Shown here: positions 38,998 to 51,699 of the stretch, in pieces | How the letters are laid out: each line of letters begins with the position of its first letter | How positions within the stretch are numbered: position 1 is the stretch's first letter | Origin: Calendula officinalis | Lineage: Eukaryota; Streptophyta; Magnoliopsida; Asterales; Asteraceae | Assembly: GCA_963853835.1 (NCBI GenBank) | Contig: OY970826.1 | Span: 6,308,001-6,372,000, forward strand | Reading direction: 5' to 3' | DNA: 64,000 bases | The notes under the pieces: model-generated | What the model was told of the DNA's origin: nothing | The model's database searches: none | The model's input: only the letters and a program-made list of their open reading frames with translations | Position numbers and translations under genes: made by a program

Positions 38998-41900
38998 ATT
39001 AGTTTGAGTGAACTAGGTATCATTGCGGTGCTTAGACTCTAACTTAGGTGTTGATGGTGGAAGTGTATGGATTATGGGTTTAAGATGGATCAAACCATAG
39101 GTTTAAGTCTAGAAAATGGGTAAAGGGTTATCAATAGGAAATGTATGATTAATGATATAATTGTGTGAACCTAAATTTCGGTAAATCATGGATCAAAGAT
39201 GTGGTAAATGTGATCATGGGGTTTCTGAATGAGAGGAATTTTATGCTTATTTTGAGGCATGAAACAACTTTGTTAAATGGAAGAGGAACAAGTGTTTGTT
39301 GTGAAGAGAGATTGATGAGTAGAATTGTTAATACGGTTCGTTCTATGTTTGAATAACTTAGAAAAGGAGAGAAAAGTAAGTCGAAGGCTAATGTGGTGAT
39401 TGAATCTTTAAGTAAGAAATTTGGGGCAATATCCTTTAAAACCTTTTGTAGTAGTGGAGCTATCGAATTTACGGGTGTGCCTGATCCTGTGGAGGCGTTG
39501 AGTATTGAAAACACAGACAAGGTATTCTATGTATCTCATGTCCACGGGGAAGATCAAAATGTTATGTGACCGCTAGGCTTTCAGGAAAGGCGTTGACCTG
39601 ATGAATAGTTTGTATAAAATATTAAGCGAGGAGGAAGAGGATCATATGATTTGGTAATCTTTTATAGTTCGTTTTCTTGATTAATATAGTTCTAGTAAGA
39701 TGAGAACAAGGATTAAGAAAGAATTCTTGGAAATTAGATTAGGAACAATGTTGTTAGACGAATATTAAACGGTGTTTAATCTGGAGGCACAATTTGCCAC
39801 AAAATTCATCCCAAAATGGAGTAAAGAAAGTGTAAGTGCTTGTGGAAGGTTTAGATATGAAAATTAAGATTGTGCTAGCAAATATGATATTCCTTTGTCG
39901 CGAAAGTTGTTGAATATGTTCGGAAGGGTGAGTATGATTTGAACCCAAGTAGAGTGTTGATTCCTGAACCAAAACGTTATAAAATGAAACAATTCAATTT
40001 TCCCCCGCAGTTCAGTGTCAGTTCTTTTCGAAACAGGTATAAGTAAGGTCTATGTGAAATAATATATTATGTGTATAACTTTGATAATTTTGTAGTCGGG
40101 TGCAAACTGTAAACGTCGACATTGTAGTAGAAATTATAATGGACGATGTGAGAATTATCAAGAACCTTGAAGTGTTAGGGTTGTGGTGAAAACGGACATA
40201 AAAGGTTTAGTTGTCCGTACAAGGATGCAATTATTAGTCTTACGGAAAGTTGGGATACCGAAAGTGTCAATACTCTACTCTTTCTAACAAGTCGCCGAAA
40301 ATGAAACTTTGGTTCATCAGTATTTTGTGACGGGTACTCTAAGCGAAAGGAGGAGGTTCCTAAGGCAAGAGGTTGTGTGTTCAAATACCTCTGAGGAAGC
40401 TTACGAGGATGCTAACGTCAAAATTGGTACATTTCTTGTTAATACTCTAATCGTTTGTAGATTGTTTGATTATGAAGAATCTGATTTATTGTGTGTTACT
40501 AGATTCGTTTGATCTTTAATATGGTTTTCTTATCCGATAATGAATCTGTTATATATATGTTGATGTTGTGAAAAGTGAAACTTTAATGGTCACAAAGGAT
40601 ATGAGGATTTAAGTATTGGAATTTAATGACCACAAATTCTATATTGATCTAGGGTTCATAGAATTTGTCAAGTTTAAACATTATTATTGGAACGGATTAG
40701 GTAATGAAGTATATAGACAACCTTTTGTGTTTTTAGAAAAGATGGACCGAAATTTGGTTGAAAGGGAATAACCCGAGTAAGTGTAGGGTGAAAATAGAAT
40801 GGTGAATTAATGAATAAATTGGTTCTTGTAAGTGGTAATTCTTTTCCTATAAATGCGTTAGTGATGTAGAATGGGTATTGTATGCGGAGATGATATTGAT
40901 ATCCTCGACGAGTTAGATAGGCTATGAGCAAAACTTGAAACCCGAGAATAATAAAACTAAAAGAATACTGAAGTATGGAACTTGGATGAGCTAGGAACTA
41001 TGGTAAGGTTAATTATAACATGAGTTTGGACTTTGATCATGTTAGTATATGTTGACTAAACTGGAACATAATTAGTATGAACTGAATATAATGTGGTTAT
41101 TGAGGTGGTTATGATGCAAATTAGTTTAACATAAATCTCAGTATCATGCATTTGGATTCAATTGCGGAATAATTAGTTAAAAATAGAACTTGAATCAATA
41201 TAAAGTATTGGCTATGTACATAGAACAAGTAATTGGTTATGGTACGAAGTTTTGACCATGTATATGAGATCCAACTTTGACTTTGGGAATAGTATGAATT
41301 GAGAATTTGCTAAATGACATAAAATTTGATCTGGTCTGAGGAATAGTTTGGGAACAAAGTTATTGATAGTGGGAAAGTGTGTAGTAATCGGTTATGGATA
41401 TTTAAAATTGGTGATGTACTAGAAATAGCACAAGATTCAAGGTTAATGAATATGTTTATAAGTAAGAATTATGAAGGAACTATATTTTGTATCTAAGCCT
41501 TGTAATGTAATTATCAATTCAGGCATGACGAATGGTTAACTACTAACCGAGTTGACTTTATAGATTGCGGTTTACTGTAATAATAATGGATAGTTTATCA
41601 ATGTTCAAAAGATTGAAATGAGTTTAATGCAGGGTAAGAGTCTGAAGCAAAGGATCATGTGATGAAATTTAGTTAAAGGAATGCCGACTAATCTCATGTA
41701 ATGAATGAAAAGTATGGATACCGGTGGCGTAATTGGAATTAGTCCTAGGGAATTGTCATGGGAGATTGATTTATACCTAGAAAAGAATGGAAGGGAAGTT
41801 TGAATACACTCGATGAAATGGCTCCTTTGACTGATATTGACTGAAGTTAAAGTCAATATGATTAAGAATATGAAGAAATGGAAAAAGGTATGTAATTAAT

Positions 41901-42478
41901 GAATACCATATTTGTTAAGTTAATTGTTAAATTTTTATGATAATATTAGGAATTCGGCCTGTTTAAATGAGAGAACGGTTAAACATGAATCTGTCATTAT
42001 ATGCGTATTGGAGTGGCTAGAATGTAACTTGTTACATACTAATTTTGAAATAGTATGGTTTTGACCCGTTTGAGTAATAATTTGGTTAAATGTGAATTGG
42101 TCAAAGAAGGTAGTCTTGGTTTTACATATAAAATAAGTGTCTGATTTTGACCATGGTATGAATTGTGGAATTGAAGTTGATATGAATTTTGGTTAGTCTG
42201 AGTGATTGAGTAACATTGAAGTTATTTGTTGATTGAAGGTATTTCATATGCGTATTGTTAATGATGAAGATGTATTTGGCAAAACGGTTCTTTTGACATA
42301 AGTCAAAGGTGTTAAGAAATTGGAATATGTAGCCAGTATTATTCAAGTAGAAAAAAAAAAAAAAAAAACAAATGAATGAAATATTCATAGATGGAATGGT
42401 GATTGAGGAAAGAAAGGATGATAAAATCAAAGAATGTTATTTCGTTCAAGTCAACCTAATTTCGGGGCGAAATTCTCT
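38998..42478 (+). pseudogene. decayed gag-protease interior of the LTR element
   Basis: A CCHC zinc knuckle spaced C-x2-C-x4-H-x4-C is readable at 40173-40214, with a stop codon inside it. About 100-300 bp further on (40309-40512) an open piece contains GTFLVNTLIV followed by LFDYEES, the place where gypsy proteases carry the catalytic DSG(A) motif; here the catalytic triad is lost. No other pol domain is seen. The order gag knuckle then protease fits Ty3/gypsy. Everything else is stop-rich. Confidence 0.7.
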
Positions 42479-42493
42479 AAAGGAGGAGGTAAT
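42479..42493 (+). other. polypurine tract
   Basis: The purine-rich AAAGGAGGAGGTAATT directly precedes the 3' LTR. It is the primer for plus-strand DNA synthesis in LTR elements. Confidence 0.85.
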
Positions 42494-44774
42494 TGTAACA
42501 TACGTGTTTTATTTTGAGTATTGGAAATTGTTAAGACTAACTATATCTGGTAAATGATAAGGTAATAGGTTTTGTTAGATGGAAGCATTGTTAACAATCT
42601 GTATTTTCGATATTTGGATAAGTGGCATAGGTCAAAAAGGAAGAAAAATTGTGAAATTGCAGCATTTCGGAAGATAGCGGCGCTATCTTAGAGATAGCGG
42701 CGCTATCTTGTGTAAAAGGGGACAGCAACTCGAAATAGCTAAGGGGAAAACGCGAAAAATTTAGAGATAGCGGCGCTATCTCTGGAAAAAGCGGCGCTAT
42801 TTAGTGCGGGGTCGAGATAGCGGCGCTATCTTGGGCAGATAGCGGCGCTATCTTGTGCAGATTAGGCATAAAATCGGGTTTTTGACCCATTTCAGCTCAT
42901 TTTCTTCATAGAACGAGTTGGTGAATTCTCTGGGCGATTTTGGTGAATCAAGGACGAATATTGGTGCAAATCAAAGAGGTTTTCATCATAAGATCAAGTT
43001 ATAAAGGTATGATGCTTAGTTTTTGTTCATGCAAGTGATTTAGGGTTAAAATTGGAGAAGAATCAAGAACCCTAGGTTAGGGTTTGGATCACAAAACTGA
43101 AATTGATGATTGTAGAATATATATAACTGATATTGAACTAGGAAATTGGAAGTTAGCATGTGATTATGCACTAGATGTATAGTTAGAAGTTTAGGGTTTT
43201 GGGGTTAATCACCAATTTTGGGAAGTTGGTGATTAAGGGTCATATTAGTAGTGATTTTGAGCTTGTATATTGAATGAGATAAGTATAATTGTGATAGGTA
43301 AACAATTGGGAAATTGTGGTGATTGTATCGACCGGTGACAATGGAATATGACTAAAGGAAGTATTTGGCTCGTGTTGTCAATCGCTTGATTCCAGGTGAG
43401 TTCATCTATGTACAACTGTATACTAGTAGTTATATATTTAAATGCTACGTGTTTAATTGTTATTTGGTTTATTATTATCACATATACGATGCCTAGAACA
43501 TTGAATTGGTAATTCTAGTGATTTGACTGTAATATGGTTAAATGAATTTTGACTCATAAATAGGCTTTTGCTATGTGTATTGACTTGTAAGAATATAGTG
43601 ATTATTTGTAGTATGCCTTGTGTATAATCTTTTGATAGATGCCTTGATTGATGGAATATCCTTGAAGTGTCTCACTTGATATCGATTCATGTCGTATAAA
43701 TTCCTTGTGTTACGTCTCGGTTGGATTGCTCTAGTATGAGATGCATTTTTATTGATTCGGGTTGTGATAATCCTATTGTTCCGGTCTCGTGGAGCCATCG
43801 TTGTTATTGTTTCATTTGATATCGAATATGAGTTACCCGTACGAATTCCTTGAGAGATAATTTCGTTTCGTGAGGACCCACGGCGGCTTGAGTATTACTT
43901 TGTGTAATATGTTGAGCGGTGGACGCGGGAGTACCTGGCGGAGGAGTGGTATGGACCGTGGTGGTGAAGCTGGATCATGGACTCGGTTAGGGGTGCCTTG
44001 ATCACCTTCATCGGCCTCATTCCCTAATGGCCTAAGGGGGAATGACGCACTTTGATTCGTTTTGATGGTATTGAGATCTCATAGATTCATGATGCGGTAT
44101 TGTCTATCGGTTCCGGTGGTTAAGTGATGATTCTCGTGGAGTGTTGATTCGGTGATTGGTTCTCAATTGTGTTTATTATCTTTCAAACTCTTTTTAATTC
44201 TTGCGGTATAGTTGTATTCTCAATGTCAGTCATTCAGTGATTCTTGTCGATCCCGGATAAGTGTTGATACTCGGCTATGAAGGATTCTCGGTAAATCTCA
44301 TGTTAAGTTGTAAAGCTTCTCGGTCAGTTATGCATTGTTGTGTACTTGCTATAATATGAATTACTTAAATAGTTTTATACCATTTTATATGTTATTATTT
44401 CTTTGTTTGGTATATAATGCTAGTATTATTTTGTACTTTTTGAACTCACTAAGCTCGTTGTAGCTTACCCATTTAGTGGACTAACTTTTTACAGGAAAAG
44501 ATAAGAGTAAGCATATAGGATCTTGAAGTTGATCGGAGGTTTAGAAGTTATACTCCGGGCGTATAATTAGGTATGTGGGAGTTGGGTAGTTTTGTATTGT
44601 TAATTTTTTTGTAGTTAGCTGGTTTGTATCCATAGTCTTTGTTGGTAGTGAGATCTTGGCTCGTTTGCTGTATTTTGTATCGTTGTTATCTGTTTAGAAT
44701 GGTTAATTGTAATTAGATAGTTATTAAAAAGTTGTTCGTTTTGATTGGTGGGATTTCTTGACCCGGTCGTTACA
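42494..44774 (+). repeat. 3' LTR
   Basis: It is 2281 bp, colinear with the 5' LTR without length change. The GATAGCGGCGCTATC cluster is repeated at 42673-42852. Confidence 0.95.
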
Positions 44775-44935
44775 CCGGAACCGGATATTTTTTTGCCCGA
44801 TTCTTCTTCTGTCTAGGAAGTTCGTAACACTGTTGAGATTGGACGTTTGGACGGATTTCAAATGGCCGGTTGTAAGGCAGCTGTTTCTTCCGAAATTGGA
44901 AATTGTGGTGAAGATGTCGTTGATCAATGAATATT

Positions 44936-47900
44936 ATGTCGATTAATTCCATACGGGTGACTTCCCATTTTAAGCAAGAGTGGATTCAGGATTTATGACA
45001 TTCTAACATAATTCATATGTTGGGGATTCAAGAATCTTTTGTTGGTTGTCCTGATTCCTTCCTACTCTATGCTCTATGGGGGAATCGTCAGTATGAGTTT
45101 GATTTTGTTGAGGTTCATGGAAGATCGAGTGGTCTTATTTCCATCTGGGACCCTAGCTGTTTCACTATGTCTAGTGGTCTGAAAGGTTCTGACTTTTTAG
45201 CTATTTGGGGATCATAGATCGGTTACAATCAGAGATGTGGTTTCATCAACATCTATTCTCATCAGGATCGGACCAGAAAGAGATGTCTATGGAGTAATAT
45301 TACTCAATTGATTTCTTCTAAATCGGATATATGTTGGGTCATTTTTGGGGATTTCAACGAGGTTAGATCTAATTGTGAGAGGAAAGGTTCTTCTTTTTCC
45401 TTTTCCGGGGCCAAGACGTACAATGATTTCATTCACTCAGCGGATATTCATGAGATAAAAAGTGGTGGTCGAAAATTCCCCCGAATGGCTCTTGATGGAT
45501 CTAGCATGAGCAAGCTTGACCGCTTCTTTGTCTCAAATAATTTTCCTTCGCAGTGGCCTAATCCTAGTGATGTGATTCTCCCGAACGTTTTCTCTAATCA
45601 CAGTCCGATCATTATTAGGGCCGTCGCCGCCTATTTCGGTCCCTCTTATTTCAAGATGTATAACTCATGGTTGTTCGATCAAAATTATGGTAATATTATT
45701 AAGAATTCTTGGGCTGCCCGTCTTAACAGACGGCCTAGATCTTCTATCCATCGCTTTATAAACAAATTGAAAGCTGTCAAGAACTCCATTAAGGTGTGGA
45801 GGAATCAATTGAATTTTGCTCGCTCCGGTCACATTGCTCCTCTCAAGTCTGATCTTGAGAAGTTGGAGATTAAGGCGGAAAACACAAGACTTGGTCTAGA
45901 TGATGTTAAATTGAGGCAAAACTTTATTAATAACATTAAAGAAATTGAAAGGAAAAATAAGATGGATTTGAAACAGAAATTCAAGATCAATTGGGCCATT
46001 GATGGCGACGAAAATTCAAGACTTTTTCACGGGGTTATTAACTGTCATAGGCGCTTTAATTTTATTTATGGTATTGCTGATAACGAGATTTGGATCTCTG
46101 GTCTGAATGGAATAAAAGCAGCCGATATTCAGTTTTTCCGCAATAAATTCTCGCATCCTGATTCTGTTTGGTCCTCGTTTACTGGTGACTTAATGAAACT
46201 TTCTGACTCTCTCGCTCACGGGCTGGAAGTTATGATTTCTGAATCTGAAGTTAAGGACGCTATTTGGAGTATTGGGTCGGACAAGGCCCCTGGCCCTGAT
46301 GGATTTTCTGCTGCGTTTTTTAAAAAGTACTGGTGTTATTAAAGAAGATTTGCTCTCTGTCGATAATAATTTCGAGACCTTTGGCAATTTCGGTAATGGT
46401 TGCATTCATCATTCCTTGCTTTAATTCGTAAAAATAAATCCTCGATAACTTTAAATGATTATAGGGCGATAAGTCTGCTTAACAGTTTGTATAAAATTAT
46501 TGCTAAAGTCTTGGTGAATCGTTTAAAATTGGTTATTATTAATGTTATTTGGGAAGAACAATCAGCATTTATCCGGGATCGTAGCATTCTTGATGGGCCT
46601 TTTATCGTTAGTGAAATTACCTCGTGGCTCAAAAAATATAAAAGAAAGGGTGTGTTCTTTAAAATTGATTTTGACAAAGCATTTGCTTCGGTCACATGGG
46701 ACTATTTGGATGATGGTATGAACCAAATGAATTTTGGTGAAAAATGGAGGAATTAGATAAGAGGTTGTTTATCCTCGGCTAATGTCTCGGTTCTCATCAA
46801 TGGATCTCATTCTATTGAGTTTCCTATGGGCCGTGGTGTTAGACAAGTGGACCCTCTTGCCCCGTTTTTGTTTATAACTGCCGCCGAAGGCTTTAACGTT
46901 GCTATGAGCAAAGCTCGGGATGTTGGTGTCTTCAACGGGTTGCAACTTCCTAATAATGGGCCTTTAATTTCTCACCTCCAATATGCGGATGACACTATTA
47001 TTGTTGGTGATTGGTCCGATTTTAACATCGCCAATTTTATTCGTCTTATGAGATGTTTTTATCTTTCCTCGGGTCTCAAAATTAATATGGGTAAAAGTAG
47101 TATTTATGGTATTGGAGTGGAAAAAGTGGAAATTGATAGGTTAGCGAGCAAGCATTTTTGTAAATCGGGTGACTTACCTATCCCGTACCTTGGTATGCCA
47201 ATTGGGGTCTCTATGAATAGATGTGAATTTTGGGCTTCCATTTTGGAGAAATTTCATTCTAAATTGTCTAAATGAAAGGCTAATTCCATGTCCATTGGTG
47301 GACGGCTCACCCTTCCCAAATTGGTTTTGCGTAGCCTCGGGAATTACTACTTTTCTCTTTTTAAAGCTCCTAAAAAGTGTTATCTTCCCTTGAAAGTCAA
47401 CGAGCCAAATTCTTTTGGGGTTACACAGGGAATAACAAGAAGATCTCGTGGGTTGCTTGGAATATTATTCTTAATCAAAAATCAAAAGGCGGCCTTGGGG
47501 TTGGTAGTCTTAGAGCTCTTAATCTCGCTCTTTTTACGAAATGGATATGGCGATTTAAGATGGATAATCAATCAATTTGGAAGAGGACGATCCAAGCAAT
47601 CCACGGAATTGATGGCGGTTTGGTTGGTATCAACTCAACTAGTAAAGTACTGGGTCTGTGGAGGAATGTTCTTAAAGTTAATAATGAGTATCATAATTCA
47701 CTGAGTTCATGGCTGCTTTGGGTCAGTCTAATTCGGTCAAATGGGCCCTTGAGAGTGACGGTTCCTTCACTATTTCCTCTCTAAGATATGCGCTTGATGA
47801 TCTTTGTCTTCCCCAAGCTCCCGTCGATCACTTTGTTTGGAATAATTTGGTTCTGTCAAAGGTTTGTATCAACACGTGGAAAATTGGTCACTACCGCATG

Positions 47901-48341
47901 CCAACTAAGGTTAATCTCAGTAAAAGAGGGGTTTCGTTTTCCTCTTACACTTGCTCCTTTTGCAATTTGGGGGATAGATCGGAGGACCACATTCTTGTTA
48001 ATTGCTCTTTCACTATGAACCTTCTTCATTAAATCGGGAATTGGTGGGGTGTCAGTGTGTCCAGTTTGGTCTCTATATTGGACGTTTTTAAGCTAGGAAG
48101 TCACGTCGGGTTCACGGGGAAGAAGCTCAAAGTTTTTATCGGGGTCATTTATGTATTCTTTTGGGCGATTTGGAAGGCTCGAAACATGCAGGTCTTCAAT
48201 AATTCGAATAGATCCTCGGATGGGATGGTATTTTCTGATATCCAGACGTACTCATTTCTTTGGTTGAAAAACCGTTCCATGCTTCCCTGCTTGAGTAATG
48301 GTCGGGCGAATTGTATGACTAGGCCGTCAGATTGTTTTTAA
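44936..48341 (+). pseudogene. LINE ORF2: endonuclease and reverse transcriptase, broken
   Basis: The endonuclease part runs from the Met codon at 44936 to about 45650, with GIQES, FGDFNEVRS and SNHSPI. In the last, Asn replaces the Asp usual in SDH, which should abolish cutting. Reverse transcriptase motifs are APGPDG (about 46290), AFIRDRSILDG (about 46570), KIDFDKAFASV (about 46665), GRGVRQVDPLAP (about 46830) and QYADDTIIVGDW (about 46980). The tail (47709-48032) has the zf-RVT Cys/His pattern (C-x2-C...H...C). The frame is interrupted by stops near 44996, 45217 and 46342 and shifts frame between 47280 and 47710. It is inactive. Confidence 0.9.
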
Positions 48342-48513
48342 TTTGTTAGTTGTTTGGTTGTTTCGTATTTTGGTTGTCTTGTTTTGTTTTTCTGGTTGTA
48401 TTTTCTTTGCTAGCTTCTTGCTAGCTCATTTATTTTAATAAAAGTTTTGCGGGTTCCTCGTTGGTGATGGCATTGCCGAAGCTTTCGAGGTTCCCCCTAT
48501 CATTCAGAAAAAA
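44936..48513 (+). mobile_element. L1-type LINE, decayed, endonuclease to 3' tail
   Basis: The order of domains is apurinic-type endonuclease, reverse transcriptase, zinc-finger tail, 3' untranslated region and a short A run (48508-48513). The 3' end (GAAGCTTTCGAGGTTCCCCC then TTCAGAAAAAA) matches the end of the minus-strand LINE at 34232, so they are one family. I found no target duplication and no ORF1. The 5' part may lie on the other side of the LTR element that ends at 44774. Confidence 0.85.
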
Positions 48514-48543
48514 GTATCAGTTAAAAAAACACATAAATCCGTT

Positions 48544-48696
48544 CTAAATAACCAAAGGACCTTTAGCCTAGCGGTATGTTATTTGCTTCTCAACCTTGAG
48601 GTCAGGAATTCAAGTCCCGTCGTGGACATATGTAATAATTAGGAGTATAATAGATTTATCGTTTAAGAAAAATGAAAAATAGATGTAAAATCTAGC
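48544..48696 (+). repeat. tRNA-derived SINE
   Basis: TTTAGCCTAGCGGTATG resembles box A and GAATTCAAGTCCC resembles box B of an internal RNA polymerase III promoter, spaced as in plant SINEs. AAATCCGTT occurs on both sides (48535-48543, 48697-48705), a possible 9-bp duplication. A worn relative lacking box A lies near 63500. There is no clear poly(A) or poly(T) tail, so the 3' border is uncertain. Confidence 0.5.
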
Positions 48697-48705
48697 AAAT
48701 CCGTT

Positions 48706-49382
48706 GCCTAACGTGTGGCGGCAGACCCTTAGTTAATTTGATATCACCAATATTTATTTTCTATTTCACATAGATATATTAGGATCTTACATATGATTGT
48801 AAGACACGTGTATCAAAAGTAGTCGCTTAATTATTTTAATCATACAAATTGTTTATTGTTTGTTTAATTTATCTTCTAGTGGTTGGCAAGCAGACAATTC
48901 TGTGAGCAGCACTAATGGAGTAGCATTAAGTGATGAGCAGTATTAACGGAGCAATACTAAGTGGTTGATCAGTATTAACTAGCAGTAGTAACAAGGTTGA
49001 GTAGTACTAACAAGCAGTAGTAACAAGGTTGAGCAGCACTAGCTCGGACACGTGACGGCGTTCTAGTGGAGTTGCACGGTTGCACGCTCGCGGGGGAGTT
49101 GCACGGTCTATTTTGAGAAGAATTGAAACTCAAGTCTATTTTTGGAGAAAATTTTGTTTCATTTGGTCCAAATTTGGGAATCAACTTTCTTAATTTTATG
49201 TCCTGTAAAATATATTAAGTCTTAAACTTGATCATTTGTAAGTTCTAGTGGCTAATTTTAAAGCAAACGGCATGATCTTCGTGGTATCTGGTCACCATAG
49301 TGCCCATGGTTACCGTGGTGACATCAAACGCCTCTCTATCGTGATTGGAGTGATTGGAATACAATAGGTGCATATATAGTGT
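48706..49382. other. spacer with degenerate short repeats
   Basis: At about 48890-49040 there are repeated short strings of the GAGCAGTACTAACAAGCAGTAG type (spaced and imperfect), a worn minisatellite. No gene is seen. Confidence 0.45.
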
Positions 49383-49390
49383 ATATATAT

Positions 49391-50330
49391 TAGGGGTGAG
49401 CATAAAAATCGAAAAACCGAATCGAAACCGAAAAATCCAAAAAAACCGCCCTGAAAAAACCGAACCGTTTGAAAAACCGATGTCAACGGTTTTGATTTTT
49501 TGAAAACCCGAATGTTTGGGGCGGTTTTCGGGGGCATATGAAAAACCCGACCGAAAACCCCGCCCCGCCATTATATATCTTTCAAATTTTATAAAAATTT
49601 TAATTATATTTATAAAAGATTTGACATTTTATTATGATTTAAATAAAAATATTCTATTATTAATTTTACTCAAGTTATGTTAAATCAAATTTATTATTAC
49701 ATTATATTAAGGAAAATGATAATGACAGCCCTTAGGGCTGTTATTAAGAAGACAAAACACACAAAAAACAACCCCCTGAATTTTAGGAATATTACTTTTT
49801 TAATCAATGTACAAGCTTTTTATGCATGTTAGTGCTTGCCCTAAGGGTTGTCATTAACAAAACTCTTATATTAAACTTACGAGTTGTTTTTTTATTTATA
49901 AAAAATTATGTTAAGGTTTGAGAGTTTGAATCATAATATTATGGGGTGCTTGTTTGAGGGTATTTGAGGGTAGGTAATGGTAAATGTAATGAAAATAGAT
50001 GCTTGGTTGAATATAATGTAATTCTCCATTACCTATTAGTGGGTAATAACTCATTACTCAACAAATTGGGGGTAATGAATACTCATTGCATTATATTCCC
50101 TTTACTTTTCCCTTTCTCATTCCCCAATTTAAACCAAGCATTCCCTTAGTTTTTAAGGTAACAAATTGATAAATTTAAGGAAAACAAAAAACCGAAAAAA
50201 AACCCGAAATCGAACCGAAAAACCCAAAAAAACCGAAACCGAACGGGGTGTAATTCTTAAAACCCGAAATTTCGGGACGGGGTTTGGTTTTAGTTAAAAC
50301 CCTCCCCAAACCGCCCCATGCTCACCCCTA
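49391..50330. mobile_element. hAT-type MITE (TSD ATATATAT) with an internal MITE
   Basis: Ends TAGGGGTGAGCAT and TAGGGGTGAGCAT (read from the right) are perfect inverted repeats. ATATATAT flanks both sides (49383-49390, 50331-50338). The interior has CCGAAAAACC-type repeats near both ends. It is the same family as 54883-55513, but longer because of the small MULE MITE at 49711-49865 and an extra 0.2 kb. No transposase is present. Confidence 0.88.
49711..49865. mobile_element. 155-bp MULE-type MITE inside a hAT MITE (TSD TTATATTAA)
   Basis: Ends are GGAAAATGATAATGACAGCC on the left and GAGTTTTGTTAATGACAACC read from the right. The 9-bp duplication TTATATTAA is perfect (49702-49710, 49866-49874). 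The sister hAT MITE has the empty site (CATTATATTAAACTTAC near 55217), which proves insertion after the two hAT copies diverged. Confidence 0.88.
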
Positions 50331-50664
50331 ATATATATGGTTATGTTCGCCTGACTTTAAAAAAAAATAAAATTAATTTAATCGGTAATCATGGTATCAT
50401 GAATTGTAAAAGAGAATCCAGCCAAATAAGTTGTATGAAGTATGAACCAAGGTGACCAAATTGTTAATTCAAGGAATTTCAATCTTTAAAGTTTAACCTA
50501 TCATTAATCATTAACTCACTTTAGGAACAAACCGCACTCACATACAGAGACGGTTACAAGCTAGCATTTATAAGGCTTGTCTCGACAATTGTGTTGGAAC
50601 TCGTCGACTGGAGGCTCAGTGCTTGTGTATATGTTTTTCAATTTTTTTTTCATTTTATCTCTTA

Positions 50665-51027
50665 GGCTGCTGGGTATGGGCACCACATGTGGTGGTGCCC
50701 TTTTCTGCCACATCATCGCCATCTCAGCAACCACACCACCACCACACCACATCATCTCTAGGAAATACCCACCACACCACACCACACCATTTTATTCCAT
50801 TTAATTTTAAACAAAAAAGAAAAGGAAATACCCATTAACCAATCATAAGCCACCATCCATCAAAAATATCCCTCCACGCCCGTACTATGCCGTTGCCTGC
50901 ACCCATTTTCCACCACGCGGACCCCCCCACGCCGTTGGGGGGGGATGGTGTTCCTCCAAAACCCCACGCCGTTGCAGCCACCTCACACCCCCACGCCCTC
51001 TTGTGCGTTGGCCCATACCTTCTAGTC
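50665..51027. mobile_element. Tourist/Harbinger MITE, TSD TTA
   Basis: The left end GGCTGCTGGGTATGGGCACC and the right end (GACTAGAAGGTATGGGCC read on the other strand) share GGTATGGGC. TTA flanks both sides (50662-50664, 51028-51030). The CACCACACCACACC-rich interior is like the MITE at 5583. Confidence 0.65.
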
Positions 51028-51106
51028 TTAATATCAAACCACACTACCACAGTTACAAATCACAATCTCACATCATAGCTTGATACCTTATAGTTTCAAC
51101 TCCGAT

Positions 51107-51403
51107 ATGGATCCAAATATAAATTACAACCAAGAGTACATTGATTATCTGGCAGCAACGGCGGCTTCGATGTGGCGCACAGCCGCGTCGTTCTTGGTTA
51201 TTTGAAGGCATGAGATGCAAGAAAAGCGGCTGAAAATTCAATTGTGTCAATAGCACCAAGAATACTTACCAAGAGAACGTGTTGGTGTTGCCAATCATTT
51301 GTGGCAAGATTAGTTTAACAAGGAAGCAGTTTACCACCCGAATTACTTCCAAATATGGTTTCGCATGAGCAAGAATATGTTTATCGATTTATGTCAAGGT
51401 ATA
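51107..51403 (+). pseudogene. PIF/Harbinger transposase N-terminal remnant
   Basis: Starting at an ATG (51107), the stretch reads as a decayed transposase beginning. A short region is followed by stops, then VANHLWQD, NYFQIWFRMSKNMFIDLCQG, the conserved (F/W)RMxxxxFxxI segment found upstream of the DDE domain in plant PIF/Harbinger proteins; compare 57301 onward in this window. Internal stops and the lack of any DDE domain mark it as dead. Confidence 0.5.
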
Positions 51404-51699
51404 AATTCTTTTAACACCCTAGGTGTATTTTAATTATTTTCATGAAAGAACGAATAGCACCGATTACCTAGTTTTAATGTATTTCAAAACTGTACATTAG
51501 TTTTATGCACTAGCCTTGGAAAAACTGTCCAATAGCATTGTAAGGCCAATACACATGATATGACCAAATTTCCGTTAATATTATAATAAATGTAATAATT
51601 CTTTAATAAAATTATTGTAATATTTGTATTATTTTATAAATTATTGTAATATTTTTTTAATGTAATTCCATTCTAACGGAACTGTTTTATTTAATATTA

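Larger units (their letters stand above)
36702..44774 (+). mobile_element. full-length Ty3/gypsy-type LTR retrotransposon, non-autonomous (TSD CCGGA)
   Basis: Two LTRs of 2281 bp each (36702-38982, 42494-44774) start TGTAACATACG and end GGTCGTTACA. CCGGA is duplicated at 36697-36701 and 44775-44779. A primer-binding site for initiator tRNA-Met lies 3 nt after the 5' LTR, and a purine tract (AAAGGAGGAGGTAAT) precedes the 3' LTR. By eye the LTRs differ at about 16 positions (0.7%). The 3.5-kb interior keeps only decayed gag and protease traces; reverse transcriptase, RNase H and integrase are absent. It is young by its LTRs but old by its coding decay, so it was most likely moved by proteins from another element. 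Confidence 0.95.

Noticed and set aside
45017..48341. Separate small genes for each open piece
   Set aside because: The pieces carry consecutive parts of one LINE ORF2 in order, so they are one broken frame.
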